Positions 17,937-26,799 are shown, counted from the first letter of the stretch. The stretch: 64,000 bases of DNA from Halodesulfovibrio sp. (GCF_015482765.1 NZ_JADMLB010000017.1:1-64000), one strand, 5' to 3'. The notes: a model not told the origin generated them from the letters alone. Made by a program: numbers and translations.

Positions 17937-18851
17937 TTATGATGTGGCGATGAGAAGCCATCCGGTAGCAATGATGACAAGGCCTGCCAGAAGAGAAAAG
18001 GAGGTGTGAAGGACAGCGACGCCGGAGGAACTTTTACCTGCAACGTGCATAAGCATCTTTCTTGAATGGATGCTGATAATTCCGAAAAGGGAAGTGTTGA
18101 TGCCCATCCCCATTGTGAAGAACAATGCTCCTAAAAGCCCTGTTCCAAGAAGGTTTAGGCTTAGCGCAAAAGAAAGGAGAAGAGCTACTCCCGGGCACGG
18201 AACAAGACCGGAAATGATAGAAACAGTCACAATGCTTTTGTTTTTTGCTTCTGTGTTTTTGTGTGATTCTTTTTTGGTGCGCTCATAGGCTTCATAGAGA
18301 GCATGGAGGAGAATGAATACGCCAAGCCCTAGAATTAGATAGTAGCTCGTAACCTTGAGTGGTTCGCTTGCTGTGGAAAGAGCGCGGCTTCCCTTAAGGT
18401 TGAGAAGGAAATAGGCGCCAAGAACAACGATAATGGCCGAAAGCGTGTGCACTGCCGTGAGGAGATGCCCCATGAGTACACCTTTAAGCATGGTGCCTTT
18501 TCTGCCCAAAAAATATGAGAAGACAATAGATTTACCATGCCCCGGGCCAAGCGCATGGATGATTCCATAGAGGAAGGAAAAAAGCATGAATGCCCAAAAG
18601 GTTTTTCCTGTTGGGTTTTCTTTGATCTCTCGTCCCAGCGTGGTCATTTTAGAACGCATAGCTCGCTGTGCAAGATTCACTTTCCGCAAAATCTTAGAGT
18701 ATTGCAGCGCAAAGAAGCCAGCTTCATGGTTCGTATCAACTGTTTGCTGAACAGTGTGGGAGCTTGCAGGTTTTTTCCCCGTGAAGGGGTTTGCATTGGC
18801 TGCCGTCACCATCAGCATTGTAAGAATGAGAGCTATGAAGATTTTCTGCAT
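17937..18851 (-). CDS. NicO/RcnA-type nickel/cobalt (or related metal) transporter
   Basis: 304 residues. An N-terminal signal-like helix is followed by a periplasmic stretch (about 22-85) and six membrane helices. The family motif HALGPGHGKS lies in the first core helix and a second conserved motif LVPCPGVALLLSF follows the cytoplasmic loop, which carries some His and Lys (KKESHKNTEAKNKS). RcnA-like members export Ni/Co; others paired with DUF1007 proteins are thought to handle nickel, cobalt or zinc. It starts 2 nt after the DUF1007 gene stops and shares its Fur-type control region. Direction and metal are not decided by the sequence. Confidence 0.85.
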   Translation of the reverse strand: MQKIFIALILTMLMVTAANANPFTGKKPASSHTVQQTVDTNHEAGFFALQYSKILRKVNLAQRAMRSKMTTLGREIKENPTGKTFWAFMLFSFLYGIIHALGPGHGKSIVFSYFLGRKGTMLKGVLMGHLLTAVHTLSAIIVVLGAYFLLNLKGSRALSTASEPLKVTSYYLILGLGVFILLHALYEAYERTKKESHKNTEAKNKSIVTVSIISGLVPCPGVALLLSFALSLNLLGTGLLGALFFTMGMGINTSLFGIISIHSRKMLMHVAGKSSSGVAVLHTSFSLLAGLVIIATGWLLIATS

Positions 18852-18853
18852 GA

Positions 18854-19441
18854 TTAGAACTCAAAAGTAACAGCTGTTGGAATAATTTGTCCTTGGTAAA
18901 AGGCAAGTTCAGGAGCGTCGTCAATGGACAGCTTCAGATCTTTCTTCCCTTCTACAGTTACAGCTTCAATGGCTGTGTAGAAGTCTGTGTAATATGTCGG
19001 ATCAAAAATAGCGATCTGCATTTTTTGTGGAGAATCACTTCCGGCAATATTCATCGGGATAGTCATTTTATATTTCAGTGTACGGTTTTCAAACACTGCT
19101 ACAAAATTTTCCAGCTTTCGTAAGTCAACAAGCTTCCCGTCGAGCATTACATGAACAAAAAAGCTTTGTTCGGCAAGGTATTCTTCAATCTCCTGGCGCT
19201 GCTCTTCCCATTCTTTTTGAGTCAGGGTTCCGTCTCCATTGGTGTCTAAATCAATAAGAAACATGTCGCTGGACATGTCATCAAATGTCCAGACGACGTC
19301 AATGGATTCCAGAGTGGTTTTGGAGAAGTTCAGACGCAGTGAGCTATCTATAAAAACATGCGGGTGCGCCTGAGCTGTATGCGGGATAGCAAATGCACAG
19401 ACAAGGTATAGAATAAGAAACAGTGATAAAAACTTTTTCAT
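18854..19441 (-). CDS. Periplasmic DUF1007 protein with EF-hand-like insert
   Basis: 195 residues from the ATG at 19441. A longer frame opens at 19573, but that start lies inside the Fur-type operator and would bury the signal peptide, so I take MKKFLSLFLILYLVCAFA as the start; its ribosome site is weak. After cleavage near HTAQA the protein begins HPHVF, the DUF1007 hallmark, whose N-terminal histidines are likely metal ligands. An EF-hand-type loop (DLDTNGDGTLTQKEWEE, about residues 78-94) is inserted. It is co-transcribed with the NicO transporter and likely delivers or receives its metal in the periplasm. A small GC-rich hairpin lies in the leader near 19466-19489. Confidence 0.82.
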   Translation of the reverse strand: MKKFLSLFLILYLVCAFAIPHTAQAHPHVFIDSSLRLNFSKTTLESIDVVWTFDDMSSDMFLIDLDTNGDGTLTQKEWEEQRQEIEEYLAEQSFFVHVMLDGKLVDLRKLENFVAVFENRTLKYKMTIPMNIAGSDSPQKMQIAIFDPTYYTDFYTAIEAVTVEGKKDLKLSIDDAPELAFYQGQIIPTAVTFEF

Positions 19442-19566
19442 ATTATAGCCATGGGTAAAAAGTGGAGTCCCGCCGCAGGCGGCATGGGACAAGGCTTTTA
19501 TGGTTTTTGGTTGTGTGTTCCTGCTTCGTATACCAATGGGTGAGAATGAAAAAAAGCATTTTCTAG

Positions 19567-19596
19567 TTGACATTGAAAATCGTTTTCAATTAAACA
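19567..19596 (+). promoter_or_regulatory. Divergent promoter with a Fur-type operator
   Basis: A perfect inverted repeat, TTGAAAA-TCG-TTTTCAA (within 19572-19590), closely matches the Fur site described for Desulfovibrio (TGAAAAT-N-ATTTTCA type). It fills the spacer between TTGACA (19567-19572) and TAAACA (19591-19596) of a likely sigma-70 promoter reading right toward the DUF2325 gene. A repressor bound here would block that promoter and probably the leftward DUF1007-NicO promoter. Iron control is inferred; a Zur or PerR paralogue is possible. Confidence 0.75.
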
Positions 19597-19636
19597 TGGG
19601 GTAACGAAGAGGCCGGAATACATTTTTGGAGGCGTT

Positions 19637-19906
19637 ATGTGCGCGACGTTAATTGGTGGAATGGACAGACTTAAGCGTGAGTATATTAACACGGCAAAGA
19701 GCCAAGGTGTGAAGTTGAAGGTGTTTACCGGAAAGGAGAACTCCATCGCTGGTAAAATGGGAACTCCGGATATGGTGATCCTGTTTACTAATAAAGTTTC
19801 ACACGCCGCCCGACGCGAAGTTGTACAATACGCAAAAGCCAAAGATATTCCGGTTCATATGGCTCATTCCTGCGGTATTTCTACATTAAAGCAGGTTTTA
19901 CGATAA
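19637..19906 (+). CDS. DUF2325 family protein
   Basis: 89 residues with the DUF2325 pattern: an opening ATLIGGMDRLKREY, then DMVILFTNKVSHAARREV and a closing HMAHSCGISTLKQVL, suggesting a small Rossmann-like alpha/beta domain. Two cysteines (Cys2 and the SC near residue 80) could bind metal or react to redox state. TTTGGAGG precedes the ATG. It lies directly behind the Fur-type operator and 13 nt before a small TPR gene; a similar pair of small genes is, as I recall, a predicted Fur target in other Desulfovibrio. Function is unknown. Confidence 0.8.
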   Translation: MCATLIGGMDRLKREYINTAKSQGVKLKVFTGKENSIAGKMGTPDMVILFTNKVSHAARREVVQYAKAKDIPVHMAHSCGISTLKQVLR

Positions 19907-19919
19907 AAGGGGTACTACA

Positions 19920-20231
19920 ATGTGTGCTGCAAGAGAAATTGGTGCGTTAAGTAAAGCTGGTATGGCAGCAATGGCTGAGGGTAACTACATGAATGCTGAG
20001 TTTATGATGCATCAGGCTATCCGTAGAGCGGAGCGTCTTGGTGTTGATACCTATACCGCAAAGTTAAAAAACAACTTTGGTATTATCCTCAATTTACAAG
20101 GTAAAAAGCAAGAAGCTGCCGGTTATTTTGGTGAAGCACTTACTACTATCAGCAGAACAATTGGTACTGAAAATAAACTGTATCGCGTTATCGAAGCAAA
20201 CTTGCACGATGCACAGGCTGGACAAGCCTAA
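19920..20231 (+). CDS. Small TPR-like protein, Fur-operon partner
   Basis: 103 residues forming two to three TPR-like helical pairs (AMAEGNYMNAEFMMHQAIRRAE; LKNNFGIILNLQGKKQEAAGYF; EALTTISR). No export signal. AAAGGGG precedes the ATG. Being in the same unit as the DUF2325 gene behind a Fur-type operator, it is likely made under metal limitation and may bind its neighbour. I do not recognise a characterised homologue. Confidence 0.75.
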   Translation: MCAAREIGALSKAGMAAMAEGNYMNAEFMMHQAIRRAERLGVDTYTAKLKNNFGIILNLQGKKQEAAGYFGEALTTISRTIGTENKLYRVIEANLHDAQAGQA

Positions 20232-20383
20232 CCCCTGCACTGAGAAATAAAATTAGCACAACATCTCGATTTTTTTAGACATGATATCTGTCTCAGTGTA
20301 TAAAATTTACAAAAGGGATTGCCGTAAGGCCATGGATTAACCTTTATCCTCCTCACAGACATATGACATATGGGCAAAGTTCG

Positions 20384-20417
20384 AAAAGACGGTAGCTGAT
20401 CAGCTATCGTCTTTTTG
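20384..20417 (+). terminator. Intrinsic terminator of the DUF2325-TPR unit
   Basis: AAAAGACGGTAGCTGA with near-perfect complement to TCAGCTATCGTCTTTT, followed by T. It lies about 150 nt after the stop, so the message has a long 3' tail. Confidence 0.85.
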
Positions 20418-20435
20418 TTTGTGATGATGAATGAA

Positions 20436-20465
20436 TAAAAAAGGCTGCCTCTTTTGAAGCAGCCG
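20436..20465 (-). terminator. Intrinsic terminator of gpsA
   Basis: On the minus strand GGCTGC pairs with GCAGCC and runs into TTTTTTATTC. It stands directly beyond the gpsA stop. Confidence 0.82.
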
Positions 20466-20477
20466 TTGTTTTGGAAA

Positions 20478-21470
20478 TTATTCTTCTCGTAAGTCTCGTT
20501 TCATGAGTTCCCGCCACGCGTCATGTGGGTTTTTCCCGTCATGAATAATGGCATGCATTGTTGCAGTGATGGGCAATTCAACATTAAGGCGTTGTGCCAG
20601 ACGGTGAACCGCAGTCGTTGTTTTAACCCCTTCAGCTACCTGATGCATCTCATCAAGAATTTGTTCCATTGTTTTTCCCTGACCTAATTTTAAGCCTACC
20701 TGTCTGTTTCGGGAAAGATCACCCGTACATGTGAGGACAAGGTCACCCATTCCGGAAAGTCCCATGAATGTTTCCGCTTTGGCTCCCATAGCGACACCTA
20801 AACGGGACATTTCTGCCAGCCCTCGGGTAATGAGAGCGGCTCGTGCGTTTGCACCGAAGCGTAAGCCGTCTGACATACCTGCAGCAATCGCAATAACGTT
20901 TTTAAATGCACCGCCAAGTTCTACTCCAAGAACATCTGTCGAGGAGTAAGCGCGGAAGTTTTCATTTGAAAACATTTCCCGCAGGTCCTTTCCGCAGTTC
21001 TGCTGGCAGCAGCCGAGAACGACTGCTGTGGGCATGCCTCGTACGACTTCTGCAGCAAAGGAAGGCCCAGAGAGCATAGCAAACATAGGTTTTTTATGGT
21101 TTAGCTCTTCTGTAACAACTTCTGACACGGTTTTTCCGGTATCAAGCTCCAGCCCTTTGTTAGAACAAATGATGGTAGCGCCTTCTTCAATGAGCGGTTC
21201 AAGTTTTTTTAGAGTAGCTCGGAATACCTGACACGGTACGGAGAAAAGAATGTGGCGCGCATTGGTAAGAGCGGTTTGCGCGTTTGTGGTTGCTGTAATG
21301 TTCTCATGGAGTGGGACGTTGGGAAGATATCTTGCGTTTTCGCGTGTGCTGTTGATGGACTCAGCCTGTTTTTCATCACGAACAAGTAGTGGTACGTTGT
21401 ATCCCTTTTCGGCCAGCAGTTGCGCCAGAGCTGTTCCCCAGCTTCCGCCGCCGACTACAGTAACATTCAT
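20478..21470 (-). CDS. gpsA: NAD(P)H-dependent glycerol-3-phosphate dehydrogenase
   Basis: 330 residues from the ATG at 21470, preceded by GGAG at 7 nt; a slightly longer frame from 21482 lacks a ribosome site. The protein opens MNVTVVGGGSWGTALAQLL (dinucleotide fold, GxGxxG variant GGGSWG). It contains LSGPSFAAEV and the active-site region FKNVIAIAAGMSDGLRFGANARAALITRG, with the catalytic lysine in GGAFKN. It reduces dihydroxyacetone phosphate to sn-glycerol 3-phosphate for membrane lipids. Transcribed alone. Confidence 0.96.
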   Translation of the reverse strand: MNVTVVGGGSWGTALAQLLAEKGYNVPLLVRDEKQAESINSTRENARYLPNVPLHENITATTNAQTALTNARHILFSVPCQVFRATLKKLEPLIEEGATIICSNKGLELDTGKTVSEVVTEELNHKKPMFAMLSGPSFAAEVVRGMPTAVVLGCCQQNCGKDLREMFSNENFRAYSSTDVLGVELGGAFKNVIAIAAGMSDGLRFGANARAALITRGLAEMSRLGVAMGAKAETFMGLSGMGDLVLTCTGDLSRNRQVGLKLGQGKTMEQILDEMHQVAEGVKTTTAVHRLAQRLNVELPITATMHAIIHDGKNPHDAWRELMKRDLREE

Positions 21471-21836
21471 GTATAGCTCCATAAAGTTCTTATATGTTAT
21501 GCCCTGTAACTAAATGTATGCGGTTACATTTTTGTTTCAAGCTGCTTCTATCGTATCGTCAGTTGCTATACAAGGCTAGCTTTTCGTCTTTGGCTTTTTC
21601 AACATGTTGTCCCAATGTCCATTTACCGACAGAAAAATATGCCAAGCAATACTATTGGGGGGATGTTGGTGCAGAAAAGAAAGGTCTGTTGGCTGCATCA
21701 AATTTTTTACGTGAGAATAAGACCATGTTTACAGATAGTTAGAAGGGGCAGGGCGTTGCGTGATTAGCAGTTGCAACGTGCGATGCTAACAGGTATCAAC
21801 ACTTGGTGAAATAAAAAAGGAATGCGAGGACGTACC

Positions 21837-22316
21837 ATGGCGAAAACCGAGTTTACGGAAATCGAAAAAAAGATTTTGCATATTGTGCAAGCCAACCTTC
21901 CAGACAGTGCTACTCCTTATGCTGATATTGCTGAGGAAGTAGGAACTGATGAAGAAACTGTTCTGAATCTTTTGCAGCTGATGAAAGATGAAGGAACTAT
22001 CCGTCGTTTTGGTGCCAGCTTAAAACACCAGAAAGCCGGATTTAATCACAACGCAATGGTTGCGTGGATTGTAAGCGAAGATATTATTGATGAAGTTGGC
22101 AAAACTGCTGCCAAACATACGCTTATTTCTCACTGTTACCATCGTCCGACCACGCATCCTGAATGGAAATACAATCTGTTTACTATGATTCATGGTCGTC
22201 ATGAAGATGAATACATGGAAGTGGTTGAAGAGCTTCGTAGAACAACCGAGCTTGATGAGTTCGCAGTGCTTACTTCACTGAAAGAACTTAAAAAAACATC
22301 CATGACATATTTCTAG
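21837..22316 (+). CDS. ahbB: Siroheme decarboxylase subunit, AhbB type (Lrp/AsnC-like)
   Basis: 159 residues from the ATG at 21837 (GAGG 7 nt upstream; the ATG at 21822 is too close to its purine tract). An N-terminal winged-helix part ([16 protein letters not shown]... [10 protein letters not shown]) precedes an AsnC-like ligand domain with SHCYHRP and YNLFTMIHG, and it ends KKTSMTYF. These C-terminal features fit AhbB rather than AhbA. With AhbA it decarboxylates siroheme to didecarboxysiroheme in the alternative heme pathway of sulfate reducers. Its gene precedes hemL, which makes the tetrapyrrole precursor, supporting this role over gene regulation. Confidence 0.85.
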   Translation: MAKTEFTEIEKKILHIVQANLPDSATPYADIAEEVGTDEETVLNLLQLMKDEGTIRRFGASLKHQKAGFNHNAMVAWIVSEDIIDEVGKTAAKHTLISHCYHRPTTHPEWKYNLFTMIHGRHEDEYMEVVEELRRTTELDEFAVLTSLKELKKTSMTYF

Positions 22317-22388
22317 AATTTGTAGCATGAAGCTGCGTAATGAGCGTGGCTTCAGCTTTTATTTATACTATCCAAGAGGGAGAACCAT

Positions 22389-23657
22389 ATGGAACGCTCC
22401 AGTGAATTATATGCACGTGCTAAAGAGCTTATGCCGGGTGGCGTAAACAGTCCTATCCGTGCTTGTCTTAGCGTTGAGTGTGAGCCGCTTTTTATTAAAA
22501 AAGGTGAAGGCGCAATTCTTACAACTGAAGATGGCAAAGAGTACATCGATTTTGTTGAAGGCTGGGGGCCAATGCTTCTCGGTCATGCACATCCTGATGT
22601 GACTAAGGCTATTCAGGATTCTGCCGCTGGCGGTTGCTGCTTCGGTGCTCCATATGCGGGCGAAGTTGAACTGGCTCAGATGATCGTAGATGCTATGCCT
22701 GGCGTTGATATGGTTCGCATGGTGAGCTCCGGTACTGAAGCAACCATGACAGCACTCCGTCTTGCTCGCGGCTACACCGGAAGAAATAAGTTTGTTAAAT
22801 TTATCGGTAACTACCATGGACACGGTGATCCGTTCCTCGCTGCTGCCGGTTCCGGTTTTGCAGACCTTTCTATCCCTGGTACTCCCGGTGTTCCAGCCGG
22901 TACTGTTCAGGATACATTGCTTGTTCCTTACAATGATCTCGAAGCAGTTCGTAAGCAGTTTGAAGCAAACGGCGATGAAATTGCGTGTATCATTGTTGAG
23001 CCTATGGCAGGCAACATGGGTGTTATCCCGCCTGCTGAAGGCTTCCTGCAGGGACTTCGCGATGTATGTGACCAGTACGGTGCATTACTTATTTTTGATG
23101 AAGTTATTACCGGCTTCCGTCTTTCTTACGGCGGCGCGCAGAAGCGTTTCGGCGTAACCCCGGACCTTACTACTCTCGGTAAAATTATCGGTGGCGGTAT
23201 GCCTGTTGGCGCATACGGCGGTAAGCGTGAAATTATGGATCGTGTTGCACCAACTGGTAACATCTTCCAAGCTGGCACAAACTCCGGTAACCCTGTTGTT
23301 ATGGCTGCCGGTATTGCAACTTTGAAAGTGCTTCAGAATGCTGATTACGATGCTCTTGAAGCTCGCGTTGCTGCATTTGCAAAAGAACTGCATGCTATTA
23401 TCGCTTCTAAAGGTGTGGATGTTACATACAACACCATCGCCTCCATGTTTACCATGTTCTTCACCAAAGAACAGGTTACACACTTCGAGCATTCTAAAGC
23501 TTGTGATGGAAAAATGTATGCTTCTTTCTACCAGCAGATGCGTGCTCAGGGTATCTACCTTGCATCTCTCGGTCTTGAAGCTGCAATGGTTTCTTTTGCG
23601 CATACAGATGAGCATTTTGAGAAGGCTCTTGCTGCTGCCCGCAATGTAAACTTTTAA
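22389..23657 (+). CDS. hemL: Glutamate-1-semialdehyde 2,1-aminomutase
   Basis: 422 residues. It shows the class III aminotransferase layout: [20 protein letters not shown], the PLP phosphate site [28 protein letters not shown] and the PLP-lysine motif [18 protein letters not shown] (Lys near residue 264). It makes 5-aminolevulinate, the first committed tetrapyrrole precursor, for heme, siroheme and cobalamin. GAGGGAG lies 7 nt before the ATG. It follows ahbB by 72 nt in the same direction. A terminator lies at 23798. Confidence 0.97.
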   Translation: MERSSELYARAKELMPGGVNSPIRACLSVECEPLFIKKGEGAILTTEDGKEYIDFVEGWGPMLLGHAHPDVTKAIQDSAAGGCCFGAPYAGEVELAQMIVDAMPGVDMVRMVSSGTEATMTALRLARGYTGRNKFVKFIGNYHGHGDPFLAAAGSGFADLSIPGTPGVPAGTVQDTLLVPYNDLEAVRKQFEANGDEIACIIVEPMAGNMGVIPPAEGFLQGLRDVCDQYGALLIFDEVITGFRLSYGGAQKRFGVTPDLTTLGKIIGGGMPVGAYGGKREIMDRVAPTGNIFQAGTNSGNPVVMAAGIATLKVLQNADYDALEARVAAFAKELHAIIASKGVDVTYNTIASMFTMFFTKEQVTHFEHSKACDGKMYASFYQQMRAQGIYLASLGLEAAMVSFAHTDEHFEKALAAARNVNF

Positions 23658-23797
23658 TTTTCAGAACAGGTGATGCGGGCAGAAGAGATGTCTGTTTCAC
23701 TAAATGTCCAGTTTGACGTTGTTCAGTATCTGGATTTTCTGAAAATTCAAGTGAATAAGCAGGACAAGTCGTTGTGGTTGCTTATTTGAAGAAGAGT

Positions 23798-23832
23798 AAA
23801 GGGTGGAGTGTTTTGTCACTTCACCCTTTTTA
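23798..23832 (+). terminator. Intrinsic terminator of hemL
   Basis: AAAGGGTGGAGTG pairs (one G-U) with CACTTCACCCTTT, followed by TTTT. It is 140 nt past the stop. Confidence 0.85.
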
Positions 23833-23935
23833 TATGCACTTTGTGTTTTAAAAGGGTGCTCGTAGGTTCTATCCTTTTTTGATATAAAACCGAGAGTCGG
23901 CAGGGGCTGTTTCGTGTGCAGTAATTATTTTACCT

Positions 23936-25006
23936 ATGATGAACACTATGAATTCCATTGCAATATACGCGCTTACGCCTAAAGGCGCAGCGCTTGCCCG
24001 AACACTGGCATGTGAAGTCGGAGGAAGCATCTTTTTACCCGAGCGGATGGTTGATGCTGAAGCTGTTCTGGAAGAATCCGGTTTTCAACATTTGCGTGAG
24101 TGTGTGGCAGAAACATTTGGTCGATTCACTGCTCATGTGTTTATTACTGCGGCCGGAATTGCCGTCAGGGCTATTGCGCAGCATCTGGTGAGTAAAGATG
24201 TTGATCCTGCAGTGGTTGTTCTGGATCAAAACGGTGAGCATGTTATCAGTTTGCTCTCAGGGCATCTTGGCGGAGCGAATAGATTTGCTCAGCAAATAGC
24301 GCAGATTGTCGGCGGGGTTGCTGTTATCACTACAGCAACGGATACAGAAAAGTTGCCGTCTGTCGATATGGTTGCTCAAGAGGCCGGCTGTGTTATTCAT
24401 AATTTGGATGCTGTGAAGTATATTAACGGGGCGTTATTGGCTGGAGAGCAGGTCATTCTTGATGATCCGGCTGATGTTCTCAGTTTGAAGCGCGGTACGT
24501 TTGAAAAATATTTTTTACCGGCTGAACTGGTGCCGTTTTCAGAAGAAGAGGCACCGAGTATCGTTGTTTCGTGGCGTAGTGCAGAGTTATTGGAACTGGA
24601 AGAGAAGACATTGCTGCTGCACCCTAAAGTGCTAACTGTGGGGGTAGGCGCTAAGCGTGGTGCGTCAAAAGACGCTATTCTTCAGTTGATTCAGGAGACA
24701 TTTAGTAAGCATGACTTAGCACTTGGCAGTGTTGCCCGTCTTGTTTCTGTTGATGCCAAAAAAGATGAGCAGGGAATAATTCAAGCCGCAAATGTGTTGG
24801 GAGTTCCCTTTGAGACATTTTCTGCGGAATTGCTTAACGAGATAGATGTTCCCAATCCTTCCGATGCTCCCAAGAACGCTGTCGGAACAAAAAGTGTTGC
24901 TGAAGCAGCTGCATTGCACGGTGCATCATCTCAACAGAATGCTCGACTGGTTGTAGAAAAACAAAAGGGCAATGGCGTGACTTGCGCTGTTGCGTTGGAG
25001 ATATAA
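23936..25006 (+). CDS. cbiG: Cobalt-precorrin-5A hydrolase
   Basis: 356 residues. The N-terminal domain (IAIYALTPKGAALARTLA) and central LSGHLGGANRFAQQIA plus VITTATDTEKLPSVD are the CbiG signature; the C-terminal domain has LTVGVGAKRGASKDAIL and SVDAKKDEQGI. The enzyme opens the ring-A lactone of cobalt-precorrin-5A with loss of acetaldehyde, a step unique to the anaerobic B12 route. Three in-frame ATGs (23936, 23939, 23948) compete and none has a clear ribosome site. Its stop overlaps the cbiH start by one base (TAATG). Confidence 0.93.
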   Translation: MMNTMNSIAIYALTPKGAALARTLACEVGGSIFLPERMVDAEAVLEESGFQHLRECVAETFGRFTAHVFITAAGIAVRAIAQHLVSKDVDPAVVVLDQNGEHVISLLSGHLGGANRFAQQIAQIVGGVAVITTATDTEKLPSVDMVAQEAGCVIHNLDAVKYINGALLAGEQVILDDPADVLSLKRGTFEKYFLPAELVPFSEEEAPSIVVSWRSAELLELEEKTLLLHPKVLTVGVGAKRGASKDAILQLIQETFSKHDLALGSVARLVSVDAKKDEQGIIQAANVLGVPFETFSAELLNEIDVPNPSDAPKNAVGTKSVAEAAALHGASSQQNARLVVEKQKGNGVTCAVALEI

Positions 25007-25755
25007 TGGGTTGCTCATTGAAAGTTGTCGGACTCGGCCCCGGAGATAGTGCGTTACTGACTCCTCAGGCGCAAAAGGCCATAGCCGACGCAGAGGTTAT
25101 AGTAGGGTACACCCTGTACGTAGAATTAGTTCCTGATGCGTTGAAAGAAGGTAAAGAGCTTGTTTCAACAGGTATGATGGGTGAAATGGCCCGTTGTGAA
25201 AAAGCTATTGAAATTGCATTGAGTGGAAAAGATACAGTGGTAGTCTGTTCCGGAGATCCCGGGATTTATGCTATGTCCGGCTTGATATACGAATTGGCAG
25301 AAGAGCATCTTGATACTTTGGAGCTGGAAGTTGTGGCAGGCATTCCTGCGCTTTCAGCGGCTTCTGCGTTGTTAGGTGCTCCGTTGATGCATGATTTTGC
25401 CGTTATCAGCCTTTCTGACCTGCTTACTGATTGGGAATTGATTGAAAAACGATTACAAGCCGCTGCTGATGCAGATTTTGTGATTGTTCTTTATAATCCG
25501 AAATCAAAACGCAGGGACTGGCAGATTAGCAAAGCACTGGAAATTGTCGGATCTGTCCGCAGTCCAGAGACACCGGTTGGTTTGGTGAAATCTGCCTACA
25601 GGAACGAGCAGGAAACTCTCGTATTTTCTTTGAATTCCTTTGACACAGAGCAAGTAGATATGCTCTCTACAATAATAATAGGCAATTCGACGACTCGAAT
25701 GATAGGTGAAAACATCGTAACTCCCCGTGGTTACCTGAAAAAGTACAGAAAATAA
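25006..25755 (+). CDS. cbiH: Cobalt-precorrin-3B C17-methyltransferase (CbiH/CobJ)
   Basis: 249 residues from the ATG at 25006, which overlaps the cbiG stop and has GGAG 6 nt upstream. It begins LKVVGLGPGD, the tetrapyrrole methylase P-loop; VCSGDPGIYAMSG and VLYNPKSKRR are further family signatures. It methylates C17 and contracts the ring to form cobalt-precorrin-4, the step before CbiF and CbiG. Other cbi genes are not in the window. A cytochrome c3 gene follows after 16 nt. Confidence 0.93.
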   Translation: MGCSLKVVGLGPGDSALLTPQAQKAIADAEVIVGYTLYVELVPDALKEGKELVSTGMMGEMARCEKAIEIALSGKDTVVVCSGDPGIYAMSGLIYELAEEHLDTLELEVVAGIPALSAASALLGAPLMHDFAVISLSDLLTDWELIEKRLQAAADADFVIVLYNPKSKRRDWQISKALEIVGSVRSPETPVGLVKSAYRNEQETLVFSLNSFDTEQVDMLSTIIIGNSTTRMIGENIVTPRGYLKKYRK

Positions 25756-25771
25756 TTATTTGGAAAATGTT

Positions 25772-26188
25772 ATGCAACATCGCTACCTGATTCCTTCCGT
25801 ACCGTTGATCATTTCTCTGTTTTTTGCAGCAATCTGTATTGCTGCGGCTCAAGAAGCGCCGCAGGAACCAGTTGTTATCGGTGCACCTGTTGGAGCAAAG
25901 TTGAAAAAGCCTAAGGTGGAATTTTCGCATGACAAGCATGCTGCTTTGCAATGTGATACCTGTCACCACATGCTGAAGCAGAATCCAGATATTTATAGCT
26001 GCTCATCTAAGGGCTGCCATGATCTTGGCAACCCGACTTCTTCCAAGGAACGTAAATCTATTCTCTACTTTAGAAATGCCTTCCATGCGAATAGTAAAGT
26101 GAGCTGCAACGGCTGCCATAAGGCTCTTAAGAAAGAAGGTAAGCCTGCAGGTCCGACCTCATGTAAGAAGTGCCATACTGTAAAATAA
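25772..26188 (+). CDS. Periplasmic tetraheme cytochrome c3-family protein
   Basis: 138 residues from the ATG at 25772; an in-frame TTG at 25760 is less likely. A signal peptide covers about residues 1-26 (LFFAAICIAAAQ). Four heme sites follow: CDTCH, CSSKGCH, CNGCH and CKKCH, that is CX2CH, CX4CH, CX2CH, CX2CH, with upstream axial histidines (FSHDKHAALQ). Canonical c3 has CX4CH at heme 4 as well, so this one is a variant. It should carry electrons in the periplasm, usually from hydrogenases or formate dehydrogenases. Odd context: it follows cbiG-cbiH by 16 nt with no promoter or terminator between. Confidence 0.9.
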   Translation: MQHRYLIPSVPLIISLFFAAICIAAAQEAPQEPVVIGAPVGAKLKKPKVEFSHDKHAALQCDTCHHMLKQNPDIYSCSSKGCHDLGNPTSSKERKSILYFRNAFHANSKVSCNGCHKALKKEGKPAGPTSCKKCHTVK

Positions 26189-26299
26189 CGTTGTATGGTT
26201 TGATTGAGCAAACAATACACATTATACACTGTCGCTTTGCTGTCTTTTCCTTATGTTCGGGGAATATTTTGTGATTACTACTGAGTAGGTCGCGTTTGC

Positions 26300-26328
26300 T
26301 TGACAGTGTAATAGAGGTACAATATAGC
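26300..26328 (+). promoter_or_regulatory. Likely sigma-70 promoter for cytochrome c3
   Basis: TTGACA at 26300-26305 and TATAGC at 26323-26328 are 17 bp apart. Transcription would start about 40 nt before the cytochrome c3 gene at 26375. The same TTGACx-N17-TATAGC layout occurs before the BCCT gene. Confidence 0.65.
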
Positions 26329-26374
26329 CTAATGTGAAAATCATAACATGCCTTGTGAAGGAGGTTGTACTGTC

Positions 26375-26776
26375 ATGAAAAGAGTAATGGTACTCGCTAT
26401 GGCTGCAGTGCTTTGTGTTGCTTTTGCTATGGTTGCTTACGCTGTTGATGCTCCATCCGAACCAGTTAAGATGGAAGCAACTAAGAAACCGGTTATGTTT
26501 AACCACGCAACCCACACCGATTACAAATGTGAAGAATGTCACCACCCTGTAAACGGTAAAGAAAATTACCAGAAATGTTCTACTGCCGGCTGTCACTCTG
26601 CTGCGAAAGCTGACAAGAAGAAAGCTGGTTCTTACTACAAAATCGTGCATAACAAAAAACCGGGTAAAAAATCCGGTATCGCAACTTGTGTATCTTGCCA
26701 CAAAGAAGTAGCTGGCAAAGATAAAGCTAAGAAAAAAGCTCTCACTGGTTGTAAAAAATCTAAGTGTCACTCATAG
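26375..26776 (+). CDS. Tetraheme cytochrome c3, type I-like
   Basis: 133 residues from the ATG at 26375, with AAGGAGG about 9 nt upstream. The signal peptide ends near VAYA|VDAP. The mature protein has the exact c3 pattern: CEECH (CX2CH), CSTAGCH (CX4CH), CVSCH (CX2CH), CKKSKCH (CX4CH), with paired axial histidines (FNHATHTDYKCEECHH). The many lysines around heme 4 match the docking surface of type I c3 for hydrogenase and membrane complexes. This is the standard abundant periplasmic electron carrier of Desulfovibrionales. It has its own promoter and terminator. Confidence 0.95.
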   Translation: MKRVMVLAMAAVLCVAFAMVAYAVDAPSEPVKMEATKKPVMFNHATHTDYKCEECHHPVNGKENYQKCSTAGCHSAAKADKKKAGSYYKIVHNKKPGKKSGIATCVSCHKEVAGKDKAKKKALTGCKKSKCHS

Positions 26777-26799
26777 AGTGAGCTTTTGCTAAGAAAGTA

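Noticed and set aside
19442-19573. 44-codon extension of the DUF1007 protein
   Set aside because: It would begin inside the Fur-type operator and place a signal peptide in the middle of the protein.
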